Below are positions 32,318-44,076 of a stretch of 64,000 nucleotides of DNA, piece after piece. The first letter of the stretch is position 1, and the number at the start of each line of letters is the position of its first letter. The notes under the pieces are model-generated. The model saw nothing but the letters and a program-made list of their open reading frames with translations. It did not search any database and had not been told where the DNA came from. A program made the translations under genes and the position numbers. Source of the stretch: Lycorma delicatula (taxonomy: Eukaryota; Arthropoda; Insecta; Hemiptera; Fulgoridae); contig NC_134465.1 of NCBI RefSeq assembly GCF_047948215.1, forward strand, positions 53,882,341 through 53,946,340, written 5' to 3'.

Positions 32318-33647
32318 AAGGGCGTCCCATATAAAACGCAACCCAACCTTATATTGGTAAGGATTGAAATGATAAAAAGGCATGTGTAAATGTAAATGTA
32401 ATTTTTATTATTACCATCCATTACCTTACATTTAGAGTAAATGTTGGAAGTGGCCGCCATCTTGAATACAAGCTTCAATTCTTTTTACAGCGTTTCTTGC
32501 AACTTTTTTCAAAGTTTGTGGCTGGATATTTAATACAGCTTGTTCAGTATTGACTTTCAATCGTTCAAGTGTTCGTGGTTTGTTGCTGTAGGCTTTTTCT
32601 TTGAGGTAACCCCGTAAAAAAAAATCCGCCGCAGTCAAATCTGGAGATCTTGGTGGCCACAAGCCTCGACCGATAACACGATTACCAAAGAATTCCTCGA
32701 CGAAATCAGAAGTTGAACCTGCGTAGTGCGATGTTGCACCGTCATGTTGTAGCCAGCAGTGTCTCTCTTCCTTTTCCAAGATTGCGATGAACTGAAATAA
32801 AATATCCTGATATCGTTCTGCATTAATGGTGTACTCGAAAAAAATAGGACCGATTATTTTCTTCCGCGATATCGCGCACCACACGCCCGACTTCTGCGGG
32901 TGTAATTGTTTTTCGTGGTAAACGTGGGGATTTTCAGCACTCCAAATTTTACTGTTTTAGCTGTTTACGTAGCCATCCAAATGAAACCGTGCTTCATCTG
33001 TGAAAAATAACGAATCCTTAACATTAATTCCCTAACGCAGAAATCGACGGAACCGTTGACAATATTGTAGCCGTTTTTCTTTGTCAGGCTCAAGAAGTCG
33101 ATGAACCGTTTGAATGCGATAAGGTCGTAATCGTAATCGTTTGGTCGCCTGATGAACAGTTGATTTAGACAAATTAATTTCAGCAGACAAACGTCTAATC
33201 GATTTATTTGGCGAGGCGAGTAATCGGTCTTTGATTTCAGTGACTGTATCTGTATTCAACACTGACGCAGATCTTTTGTGTTCCTTGTTATTAACAGAAC
33301 CGGTCTCTCTAAATTTTGCAACTGACCTTAATACTGATGTTTTGTTAGGAGCTGGTTTATCTGGGTACTTATGGCGAAACAAATCTTGCACTGCAACCAC
33401 TGATTTCGTACTGAAGTACGACTCGACAAATGAAAACACGTTCATCTAGCGAAAACATCATCTTGTCTCTAGCAATACACTGAACGTTATGATTGCATTG
33501 TTGTTACTATCGGTAGTGTTCTACTGCGTCGCCGCGATGTTCAGATGTTGGACGAGTCCATTTCAGTAACGAGTAGGGGAGTAAGCTTGACTTTTGAAAT
33601 TTCATGGATAAGTGATTGATGGGTTGCGTTTTATATGGGACATTCTG
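32318..33647 (-). mobile_element. Complete Tc1/mariner-superfamily element, second type
   Basis: 1330 bp with TA on each side (32316-32317 and 33648-33649). TIRs share an exact 22-bp core at 32324-32345 and 33620-33641, including CCCATATAAAACGCAACC; the outermost six bases differ. It is inserted inside the LINE at 31600-36885, whose RT frame is interrupted at this point. The TIR sequence and the transposase differ from the element at 882-2214. Confidence 0.95.
32432..33445 (-). pseudogene. Mariner-superfamily transposase with two in-frame stops
   Basis: The minus-strand frame starts at the ATG at 33445 (MNVFSFVESYFS) and ends at 32432 (GHFQHLL). The N-terminal helix-turn-helix includes 'KSIRRLSAEINLSKSTVH' and 'RLRLRPYRIQTVHRL'. 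The core has 'LFFTDEARFHLDGYVN' (first Asp), 'WLQHDGATSHYAG' (second) and 'WPPRSPDLTAADFFLRGYLK' (third); I count 38 residues between the second and third Asp. Two stops interrupt an otherwise continuous frame: TAG at about 33029-33031 and a TAA at about 32957, between 'DGYVNS' and 'NSKIWSAENPH'. With just two point lesions over 338 codons this is a fairly young death. The downstream 'KEKAYSNKPRTLERLK' block is common to related insect elements. Confidence 0.93.
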
Positions 33648-35302
33648 TATATACCAGTAAAAATATGCTGAAGTTTAACTTGCAACAGGCGATAAATGTA
33701 CAGTGAACTCATAAAGAATTATGGATTCAAATTTTCATCAGCGAAAATGTGTTATTTACATTTCTGTAAAAGAAAGTATTCACATCGTAGTCCTGTTTCA
33801 CTATTGTTGGGCATTAAATTCAGAACAAAGACAACGTTTGCTTTTTATTTGATACATTCATCACTTCAGGATTACGAAAACACAATTTGAGTGTTCGATA
33901 TAAGAAATCGTTCAATATAATTAAATGTTTATCTATTATCAATTGGGACTCAGACAAAGACACATTACAGCGATTATATTAAGAAAGCATTCGTTCAATT
34001 GAAGCTCGATTGTGGGTGTATAGCTAACTCAGCCTGTTAGAAAGTTGCATCTAAGAAAGTTAGACGTGATACACAATGGAATTAGGTAAGCCACAGGCGC
34101 TTTCTGAATAACTCCTCCGACTAGTCTGTCTGAAGCCTGCATAATTTAATTACTTTACAGAAGAGAGAGTATACTATTAAAACATGCAGCAAACATTTGG
34201 GCTTATCCTAGCCAAATAAATTATATTTTTTTTAAAACAATCCATTGGCTGCTTTATATGAACATCACACTACCTATTCCAGACTAACCTGAATACAGTA
34301 TCGTAAGTTAGCTTTTATATACGAATTTGCTTTGCCAGATATAATAGCAATTTCTACAAGAGAATTACTACCATGGCTTTTGTCAAACAAAACCACAAGT
34401 CAGATCTCTCCTATGGAAAAATAAAACAGAAACCAGCAGTGATCATCCAGTAGGAATTTTCATCAATCCTCAGTAGATAAAAAGGCTATATGATAAATTA
34501 TAATGATAGTTCTAAAATTGAAACTGTTGATGGATGAACAGTAAATGTTTATGGTAAAGCTCATTCTTGGGAGACTACCAGATACGGCCAGTGTTTATAT
34601 GGAAGAGCTCACTTGTATTCAGCAGGCTCTTCACTCCATTGCTCTTCAGAACATAGACTGTTAATAATATGTTCTGACTCTTTAAATGCATTTACTGGAA
34701 TTCAGAACAAATATATTAAAGATGCCTGTTGCAACATTCTATTCATTCTATATGATTATAACAACTGAGACGCTGACGTGTATTTATATGGATTCCAGGA
34801 CATGCTGGTATATCAGGAAATGAAAGTGTAAATGAAGCCACCAGAATGGCAACAAATTGTCAGAATATGGATATAACCCTTCGCTTGAGTGGCAGAGATA
34901 AAAAATTGTGTAACCAATATCATCAGAAACACTTGGAGTAATGAATGGAGAAGATTAAACACCAAACTGAATGCAATAAAAATTAATCCATATAACAAGC
35001 GGTGTTGAAAAGACTGAGAATTGATCACACACAATAATAAAATCTTATATGCTTACTGGCAGATCAATGTGCAGTGTTTGTGACAAACTGTCACAAAGTT
35101 AAGCTTCTACATGAAGAGTGTACAATGTAACCTCAGAAAGAGGCAGAGTTAATAAATGATATTGCTTCTAATTTGGAAAACAATAATTGATTACCTTCAT
35201 GTCAGCGGATTACTAATCTGTATATATTAAGCCTTCCAAGAAGTAAAGATTTTTATGTTTGATTGTAGATCTCATATGTAAAGGCTCTTTACAACTGAGC
35301 AT

Positions 35303-36657
35303 TTTTTTTTTGTCTTCAGTCATTTGACTGGTTTGATGCAGCTCTCCAAGATTCCCTATCTAGTGCTAGTAGTTTCATTTCAATATACTCTCTACATCCT
35401 ACATCCCTAACAATTTGTTTTACATATTCCAAACGTGGCCTGCCTACACAATTTTTCCCTTCTACCTGTCCTTCCAATATTAAAGCGACTATTCCAGGAT
35501 GCCTTAGTATGTGGCCTATAAGTCTGTCTCTTCTTTTAACTATATTGTTCCAAATGCTTCTTTCTTCATCTATTTGCCGCAATACCTCTTCATTTGTCAC
35601 TTTATCCACCCATCTGATTTTTAACATTCTCCTGTAGCACCACATTTCAAAAGCTTCTAATCTTTTCTTCTCAGATACTCCGATCGTCCAAGTTTCACTT
35701 CCATATAAAGCGACACTCCAAACATACACTTTCAAAAATCTTTTCCTGACATTTAAATAAATTTTTGATGTAAACAAATTATATTTCTTACTGAAGGCTT
35801 GTTTAGCTTGTGCTATATGGCATTTTATATCGCTCCTGCTTTGTCCATCTTTAGTAATTCTACTTCCCAAATAACAAAATTCTTCTACCTCCGTAATCTT
35901 TTCTCCTCTTATTTTCACATTCAGTGGTCCATCTTTGTTATTTCTACTACATTTCATTACTTTTGTTTTGTTCTTGTTTATTTTCATGCGATAGTTCTTG
36001 CGTAGGACTTCATCTATGCCATTCATTGTTTCTTCTAAATTCTTTTTACTCTCGGCTAGAATTACTATATCATCAGCAATCGTAGCATCTTTCTCTTTTC
36101 ACCTTGTACTGTTACAAGGAATCTAAATTGTTCTTTAACATCATTAACTGCTAGTTCCATGTAAAGATTCAAAAGTAACGGAGATGGGGAACATCCTTGT
36201 CGGACTCCCTTTCTTATGTTCTTCAATTGTTACTGTTGCTGTTTGGTTCCTGTACATGTTAGCAATTGTTCTTCTATCTCTGTATTTGAACCCTAATATT
36301 TTTAAAATGCTGAACATTTTATTCCAGTCTACGTTATCAAATGCCTTTTCTAGGTCTATAAACGCCAAGTATGTTGGTTTGTTTTTCTTTAATCTTCCTT
36401 CTACTATTAATCTGAGGCCTAAAATTGCTTCGCTTGTTCCTATACTTTTCCTGAAACCAAATTGGTCTTCTCCTAACACTTCTTCCACTCTCCTCTCAAT
36501 TTTTCTGTATAGAATTCTAGTTAAGATTTTTGATGCATGACTAGTTAAACTAATTGTTCTGTATTCTTCACATTTATCTTCCCCTGCTTTCTTTGGTATC
36601 ATGACTATAACACTTTTTTTGAAGTCTGACGGCTGACTTTTTTTCTGAAGTTTGAAG
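35303..36657 (-). mobile_element. Second 5'-truncated RTE-like LINE copy, 13-bp target-site duplication
   Basis: Closely related to 18728-20349. The tail (T run from 35303) and the four-base 3' UTR are the same. It is flanked by TACAACTGAGCAT at 35290-35302 and 36658-36670. Homology to the first copy stops at 36632. The remaining 25 bases (36633-36657, CTGACTTTTTTTCTGAAG...) are not in the first copy and look like junction filler. The insertion is inside the 3' part of the LINE at 31600-36885. Confidence 0.93.
35316..36632 (-). pseudogene. Broken RT ORF of the second RTE-like copy
   Basis: Same protein as at 18744-20333, in two frames: 36632 to about 36190 (palm motif 'AFIDLEKAFDNVDW') and 36026 to 35316 (C-terminal domain 'FEMWCYRRMLKIRWVDKV'). 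Against the first copy it has a 17-bp deletion at about 36215, between two TTTCTT direct repeats. It also has a one-base deletion in the FADD box region at about 36079 and a small substitution cluster at about 36115. The catalytic Asp pair is therefore out of frame. Not functional. Confidence 0.9.
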
Positions 36658-36885
36658 TACAACTGAGCATAGAGTTTGTTTATTTTGTATCGTCTAACAA
36701 TTTGTGTATTTTATTTAAATCTTTTTAATGTTAAGTTTATTTTTGTCTTTAATTTAGATTTAAGGATTTAAGGACATTCCCCTTATATCTGACAATCCTA
36801 TTGGTGATTTCCTCCTACTTTAAACAATGTGTTGCAGGCTAATGACCTTAGAAGTTGATGACAAAAAGCTTTAAAAAAAAAATAA

Positions 36886-38290
36886 TAAATTTTTTTTAAA
36901 AACATGCAAATAAAAACTCGCAAATTAACAAAAATCTTTTATTTTGCCAGTGAATCTTGTAATATTGTAAACTCCAAAACAAAGTATTCCAAGAAAAAAA
37001 TTATTTTTTGATAATGTTAAATGGAGAGTCATTCAGTTTCTCAGTTAATTCATTTATAATAACAGATGTTCCATAATTTCATACCGGAACCTTCTGGATA
37101 AAGATAGAGATGCTACCGTTCTATCACAAAGGTCTGTATTATTGTAACAGCAGTTTCATGCATCTCTACACACACACACGCGCGCGCAGACATAATAATT
37201 AGAAGATGTGATACGATTTGAGAATAAAAAACACGACTGTTTGTTATTAATTTTATTTTATTATTCTTTTATTTTTTTAATATTCTCTATTATTTATAAA
37301 CAATAAATTAATGCCTATATAATGCCTGTTGTAATGCCTACAACAGTAAATATAGTTTAGAGGGCGCTTCATTTTCATAATCTATGTCTCGAGTTAGTGC
37401 GATGACGGTTAAATAAGTCTGTTGTTTATGTGGACGTGATGGTCGTAGGGTAAGGGAGGGAAGCGACAGAAAACGGAAGTTATGAAATCAGCGGTCAGTC
37501 TTTGGTAGTTAGAGGAAAGTTACTGTAAACAGATAGCGCGACGATACGTAGTAGCTCTTACCTCATCATGTTAACGGTCGGTCTTGTTTAATTATTATTA
37601 CAAAGTGCTTTTATTTTAGGTTGATGACTTATTATTGATTGAGGTAAGTCATTTTTACACTGATATTATTTTAATACGCTTTATTTGTAGTCATAATTTG
37701 TGTATATATTTTATTTATAGTTATATCCATATTTGTCATAATGAATCTTAAACATTATTTGCACTCGCTTATTTTTACAAAATAAATTACTTGTAATAAC
37801 TATTTATTTCATACTATCATATCCGCACATTTATAATACCAGAGAAACAGTATCCCAAAAAATTTAACAATTAAAAAATGTAACGTAACAACTTACATGT
37901 TATATTTTAGGTTAATTGACCAACAAATAATTAACCAAGGTAGTAAAATTTATTGGATAAGGTACGTTCTATAATGTACTATATATTGTGAGATAAGCAA
38001 ATTATGTTTAATATGTTAAAGAGAATTAATATAAAATTTAATATATTATATAATTAATTAATATTTAGTCGCAAGTCATTAGCCTGGGATGGATTCGTTA
38101 TACACTTTCCGAACCCAAACCGAGCATCGAAACTGGAATCTTCGATATAGCGCACAAGTACGCCTGTGCCACCGGTGCGATGATAAATTAATTTTTTAGT
38201 TTTACTTATTTTAATTACTAAGTAATGTTTGTATTAAAATTGTTAAGGTAATAATTAATATTATCTTTTATGCTAAGATAATTATAGTTT
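36886..38290. other. No gene proven; one GC-richer, exon-like patch
   Basis: AT-rich, with a (CA)(CG) microsatellite at 37169-37189. The 37365-37645 patch is less AT-rich and CpG-containing and ends in TTGAGGTAAGTC, a good splice-donor match, so it could be a promoter/first exon; there is no ORF to support it. At 38060-38165 a minus-strand A-box-like and B-box-like pair (TGGCACAGGCG, AGTTTCGATGC) hints at an old tRNA-derived SINE. Confidence 0.35.
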
Positions 38291-38299
38291 CTGTGTTCC

Positions 38300-38400
38300 C
38301 TACCTTTTGCCTACCTTTCTTAGCTTCATTTTTTTATCACTTGACGCATTTCAGAACCACTCTATTGTCAAAACTTATACTATAAGTTTTGAGGAACAAA
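38300..38400. repeat. Single arm of a small MITE also found at 60646-60832
   Basis: TTAGCTTCATTTTTTTATCAC, then TTTCAGAACCACTCTATTGTC and AAAACTTATA match one arm of the inverted repeat at 60646-60832 (TTTTAGCTTCATTCTTTTATC and AGAACCACTCCACTGTC when read on the minus strand). Only one arm is recognisable. Confidence 0.6.
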
Positions 38401-40628
38401 AGTGCAGCCTCAAGCGGTTTTTGATCATGAAGACGTAGTCTTAGTACGATAATCGAGTCACCTCTCCATTTAAACTAATTTCGTGTATTTTTATCTATTT
38501 GAGAGAGAATTGTACGGTAAAATTCCATCCCTGGAGCGAGCCACACAATTTAGCTACATAAACTGTTCACCCAGAGCTGTAGAGTATGTAATGATGAATT
38601 AATTTAGATTATTCATGTTAGTTTTAGTTATTAGTGAAACAGTTTAAATTTCAAACTCGTCAGAAAAGAATTTGAGTATAACAAAGTAATTGAGTATAAT
38701 ATTTTTTCTTCGGGATTAAATATATTTTGCCAGCTCCATCCTACGCTTTTAAAATTCTAACTTTCAATCGTTTATATTAATTATGTATACTAAGATTTGG
38801 AACGATATTAGCTCTTTTTTTTTTATTGGTGCGGGGTCCTGCAAAACGCTAGGGTTTCCTACCTGGTGATTTCAATTATTTTTTCGTTACTAATCGTTTG
38901 TACACGATTTTTCAAAAGGTATATCGAAGAAACAAAATTGAAACATGAGTGGTAACCTGTTTTTTAACAGAAAAAAATTTAAGAAAAAATTCAATATTTT
39001 TCTTCACAAATCTCTTGTGCAAATTTTTCTAATAAAGGTTACCTTTTCCCATCACAATGATCCGCGGTTTTCGCGCTCCGCGAAAATATATTGGTATCTG
39101 ACTGCCTCCCTTCATAGTCTTATGCTACCCTCTTGTGAAAAAAATGTCAAAAAATTACAGTATATTAAAAGAGATTTAACAGATTCTGACCAAAAAAAAC
39201 CGTTACGATTAAATATTTTTTATGCCTGTAACAACAAAATTGTAACTGTACAAAAATTACGATAATTTAATTGCAGAATTTTTTTGCTCATTTCTACCGC
39301 GTTTTTAATCAGCGAATTTGTTTATTTTTGCTTTGTATTTATGAAACATAGTTTGCTGATTTTAAAAATAATACTTTCAAGCAAATCGGTTGAAAATTGG
39401 GCAAAATATGATGAAAACCCCGTGTCATAAATCACAGATTAGTAACATATGTTAGTATAAATGAAAGTAGATTCAGAAAACTACGTTTTTTAAAAATCCC
39501 CACCACTCAAAAGGCTATTCAGATTGACAAAAAAACATTTTTACTGTATACTGTTGTTCATTACTAATCGATCTGTGTTACATGTTTACCGATATCATTT
39601 GTTTGAATATTTATAGACCTCGAGTAAAAGTGACGTATTTATGACCACAAATTCCTTTTTATTTTTGCGTGCCGTATATCATAATTATGTTTCAATACAT
39701 CGATATGTTGCTAGTAAGATAAGTATTATAATACACACGCACATGCACACACACACACACACATTTATGAGAAAAAAAGGTCATATTCTTTCTAGTCTAA
39801 ATAAAATATTTTACATCGTATAAACGTCGTTCAAATTGTGTAATAAAACTGATTCCTTTGTGAATATAAAAAAAATAACCGACTTAGATGCCATATAAAA
39901 TGATTTTGTAACAGCGTTTTAAAACTGACGCCGTACGTAACCAGTTCCAAGGCTACATGATCTGAAAAGGTTTTAAAAAAATAGAATTGCGCGAGGAAAT
40001 AAAGTCACACATTCCTTTTTTGTATTTTTAATGAATTTTGTGTGATATTCGTTTATTAGAAATTCTGTCAAAAATTATCTAAATAAATCTGGGTTGTTGA
40101 AATTTACTATTGAAAAATGATAATGCAAATATCACCTACGGTATTTTCGAGTGTTTGAATTTTGGACGGAATTTTTTGAAATACTGCTTTAGTCCATAGG
40201 GCATGTAATTATGTGACTTTAAAAGAAAGATTGTGAAAAATATATAAAATGTGTGCTCGGGAGGGGTGAAAGTCACTCTCTCTCTTTTTCACCCCCTCCC
40301 GTCGTACTCTTTCCCTCTCCTTTTTTTTCTCTTCCAAATACTTTCCTGCCACATATAATTATTTAACAAAGAAGAAATTCTGAGATTAAATTAATTTTTT
40401 TTTTCAATTTATTCTAATAAATGTTATCTAATCTAAATCAAAGATATCTTTTAATTAACATTTTTCTGAACAAAAAGAGATCTTTAAATACAGATTTCAG
40501 TTTTTTTTTTTTTATTTTTAAATTAAAGTGCAACAAAAGTTTTATTCGTTATTACAATGCTGCTATACTTAGAAGAAAAAATCCCATTGAATTACGGCAT
40601 ATTGTTTCATATCATAGTTTTTTCTTTT
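38401..40628. other. No gene seen; CA microsatellite
   Basis: AT-rich spacer. A (CA)n run with ATG and GCA interruptions lies at 39735-39763, and a CT/TC-rich patch at 40273-40330. The ORF at 38945-39265 has no recognisable similarity and an unconvincing composition. Confidence 0.45.
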
Positions 40629-42182
40629 ATTACTTCCTTGTACGAAGTAATAGAAGTATTGTGTTGTCGAAAAATTACGTATTTAAACGGAAATATTCAT
40701 TTTGACCATCCCTGAAACCGTTTTGACTATTTTCGGCGTGACGTCTGTACGTATATATTTCGCATAACTAAAAAACGAATATCTGTAGTATGTTGAAATG
40801 TTGCATTTAGCACTGTTGTAACATCTAGTTGTGCACCTTCCCCCTTTTAACTGCAATCGACTGGACCAAAAGTGTCCAAAAAAGTTTTTTATTTTTTATT
40901 TTGGACTTTTTTGCTAACTGCAATGTGCTCAAAGCCCACATTGAGAGCTTTTCAAAAATATATCAAGTGGTGCTTATTTTCATTGGTTCCAGAGTTATAG
41001 CGAAATGAAATTTTTATGAAATATTTGGATCTTAGAAGAGGAAGGCACATCGGTTCAAATCCGACTTCATTTCCTTTCTTTTTTTTTTTATTAATTTAAA
41101 TGTATTGCTTTATTAATAGTTATTAACCTCTGATTCTAAAAAAATTACAATAAATATAAATTCAATAATAAAAAAAAAATAAATAAATAAAAAAATAAGA
41201 AATAAAATTCTGTGTACTTGTCATTAAAAAAAAAAGCGTATTGTAATTGAATAGGGGTAAAGTAAATCATGCGGTATCCACATCAGATTTAGTGAAACAT
41301 CATACGTGTTTGTTTTCATTTTGTTGATTGTTACATCATAACAATTTAAAAAAAAACTATAGTATTAGATGGATATAAGACTTACATTTATTTAAATTGT
41401 AATAAAGGGACTTTTACTCGAACCTAATATTTCAGGTAAGATTGGTGAATTAATTGTAGAAATATATGATGTTAATAAAAACTAATATTTTAGTAGTTGT
41501 GTAACTGTCCACTTTATTAATTAATTGGAGAATCGTATCACTTTCAAATGAAATAAGTTTAAATGAAGTTCAGCAAAGAATGTGTATATGTAATTTAATA
41601 GGCGTACAAGAAAGTCATGAGGTGTCCACATCATTTTTTTTCTTTTTTAAATTGATATTATTGAATTATTTATCTTAAAAATGCTTTACAATCTGGGGTT
41701 AATAATTATTAATAAATGAATATATTTAAATTTTAAAAAAAAGTTAACAAAAAAGAGATGAAGTCAGATTCGAATCGATGTGCCTTCCTTTTGTAAGATC
41801 AAAATATTTCATTAATTAAAATTTCTTTTCGCTTTAAGTCTGGAACCAATAAAAATAAGTACCACTTGATATATCGTTGAAAACCTCTCAGTGAGGGCTT
41901 ATTACTGCAATTAAGAAAAGTCTTAAATATCCAAATTTTTTTTGATTTTGGACACTTTTGGTTCAATCGATTTCAAAAAGGGAGGTGCGCAACTAGAAAT
42001 TACAACAGCCTTAAATCCAAAATTTCAACATACTACGGCTAATCGTTTTTTTAGTAATGAAAGATACAGACGTCACGCCGAAACTAGTCAAAATGGATAA
42101 AGGGATGGTCAAAATGGATATTTCCGTTGAAATCTGAAAACCCGAAATTTTCGTGATCACAAAATATCAAAAGTTACTAATA
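40629..42182. repeat. Large fold-back element: arms about 500 bp, spacer about 545 bp
   Basis: 40629-41140 and 41685-42182 are diverged reverse complements. Shared segments include GACGTCACGCCGAAA/TTTCGGCGTGACGTC, GACCATCCCT/AGGGATGGTC, CATACTAC, CAAAAGTGTCC, TACCACTTGATATAT, and CGGTTCAAATCCGACTTCAT with its complement at 41763-41780. The latter resembles a tRNA T arm with a B-box. The spacer carries two copies of a short motif ending GGTNTCCACATCA (41262-41278 and 41618-41632); a third lies just outside at 42256-42270. No coding frame is shared by both arms. Confidence 0.8.
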
Positions 42183-42289
42183 AAATAAATTTTTCTGTAC
42201 TTATCATTTTTAAAAAAAATATGTAAGTAATTTAATCGGCGTACAAGGAAGTTATGTGGTGCCCACATCAAATTTTTTTTTTAATTGAC

Positions 42290-43420
42290 TGACCTTTTAG
42301 TATGCACCTTAAGGGTCACTTTAAAAAAATGGCTTTATAAATAACCCCAAGAAAACGAAATGAAAAAGAACTAAAATTAGTGTAAAAATATTCCGTCTTT
42401 GGCACAATACAATAGAGAAAAAAAAACTTACATGAGATAAAGTTAAATTCGAAATAAATAACCATTTATGTGTTTCTTGATATATACAAAACGTAAAAAA
42501 AAATAAATTGCTAGACAAAAATTTTGGGAAATGAAATTTTTATGTGTAATGACAGATTATCCGGATTGCAAGGTCCAATCTGGATAATTGGAAAATTAAA
42601 AATTTTATCGTACCTAAGAGACATTTAATGGGTATCGTACTTTATAAAAAGACGAATATATATATATATATATATTCAGTAAAATTAAAAGACCCAGAAC
42701 ATACTTAGGTCTTCAATGTTTACTTTTACAACATTATAAATTAAGTAGGAAATTCCTAATTTATTGTTACTGTGTTTTGTGATTATCTTCATAATTTCAA
42801 AGCTGTGGTAATTAATTATATTATTTTCAGTTATAAGTACCAGCCATATTGGTTAGTGAGATTAGGACAGGACGCTTTCTCTTAGTTACCCGCCAAGCTA
42901 GCTGTGACTGCTTACTCTGCTGCTATTGGCTCAAAGTGGGCTGCGCGGTACGGTGCTGGCGGCGTTGCTCATCTGTTCAACCGAATGGAGGGGGTGTTTC
43001 ATATTCTTAAGTTCAACTTGCTCTCCTATTCCCCCTCCGACACCTCTCTCACACTTCCAACTCTTTCCTTTTAACTTTTTCAGTTATAAAGTTTAATATT
43101 AATTAATATTTCTATTGATTATTAAATAATAATAATTAATTTTAACATATTTTATCCTTAGTACATAATGTATAGCGTAGTATTATGTGTAAATTAAGTT
43201 CATGTGTTACATTCGTATATCATTTGGTATTTGTTAATACCAGGCGGACCCTGAGCTCGCTTCGCACGCCATTTTTGTCTGGCCAGAGGGTTCCGCCTCC
43301 ACATTGTTATTTATTCTCATGGTTGTTACAATAATACTGATAAAGAAGGATTAATGTATTCACGCCTTTAAAGAAATCAGAAAAAGAAACTAAATCAAAT
43401 AAAGCACAGAACAGTAGAAA
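42290..43420. other. No gene seen; GC-richer patches
   Basis: AT-rich, with (AT)n at 42657-42674. The patch at 42870-43080 is less AT-rich with CpGs (GCTGCGCGGTACGGTGCTGG), and CAGGCGGACCCTGAGCTCGC at 43242 begins another. They could be regulatory or repeat-derived; no ORF supports either. Confidence 0.35.
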
Positions 43421-43990
43421 AATTTTTCCTTCCCCTCAAGGTCCGATCCACAATCCCGTATAACACGGCCTTGAGGGTGCTAGTTGCCTCTACTCCCCTG
43501 GAAGGCCATGCCACACCCGGCTGTGCCGTTCCTGATGCACCCCCCCCCCACCCACAGCGGCTGGGTCTCGGTCTTTTAATAAGCGTCTGCCTCTAATCCG
43601 AGGCCCCAGACCGGGTGTCGTTCTTTCTTTTCCCCATCTAAGGACCCCAGGAGTCCTCGTTCAATCATTGATGGTGGGACGCCGGAGCATCCCTCCTGAA
43701 CGGGGCTGCCCTCCCTACCCCTAACGCTAACATCCCTCACTCATCTTCCTTTTCTTCCAGGGTCTTCTTTCGGATGATGTTCCCTATTAGCTTACTCACT
43801 ATTGACCAGTTCTGCTGATCATGAAGCATTACCTTTACTATATTATCTGCGGTAACCTCTCTCAACTGCCTCCGCATCATCATCCTGTCTTTCTCCCACC
43901 TAGGGCACTGGAAGACAGTATGTTCTGCCCTCCACAATTCTGGCAGCTATCAGACGACGGTGTCTTCCTGCCGCAAAGATAGCTATTAAA
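43421..43990 (-). pseudogene. 3' end of an R1-like LINE
   Basis: The minus strand from about 43975 reads 'DSCQNC' and, after a frameshift, 'AEHTVFQCPRWEKDR', 'VTADNIVKVMLHDQQNW' and 'NIIRKKTLEEKEDE' with a stop at 43737. This is the Cys/His-type C-terminus of R1-clade ORF2 ('EDAEHTVFECPRW' consensus). About 315 bp of GC-rich 3' UTR follow, including GTTATACGGGATTGTGGATC near the end. The rest of ORF2 is absent: 5' truncation or deletion. Confidence 0.75.
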
Positions 43991-44076
43991 GCTACAATGC
44001 CCCAATAAAAAATTGGGTTGGCTCAGACGTGAGCACAAGGAACTCAAACGCGAGTTCCCCGTAGTACAGTCAGTTT

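Larger units (their letters stand above)
31600..36885 (+). pseudogene. I/Jockey-like LINE, decayed, carrying two later insertions
   Basis: Plus-strand RT and RNase H segments occur in order around two foreign blocks. The first are 'WKKANTVLI' (31818) and 'SKHQAGF'-like sequence followed by 'STADQMINLENVINN' (about 31985-32035). Then come 'KAFDMTWHRGLMYQL' (about 32055) and 'ATPQGSPLSSTMFTIVMKLT' (about 32205). After the mariner comes 'NYGFKFSSAKMCYLHF' (33720), then 'LLIICSDSLNAFTGIQN' (about 34665) and 'WIPGHAGISGNESVNEA' (about 34790), the RNase H signature. The 3' end (36671-36885) has GCTAATGACCTTAGAAGTTG and an A-rich tail, as in related elements. Insertions: mariner 32318-33647, RTE copy 35303-36657. 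Many stops; inactive. Confidence 0.83.

Noticed and set aside
37365..37645. First exon or promoter with TTGAGGTAAGTC donor
   Set aside because: Only composition and one donor-like string support it; kept as a remark in the gap entry.
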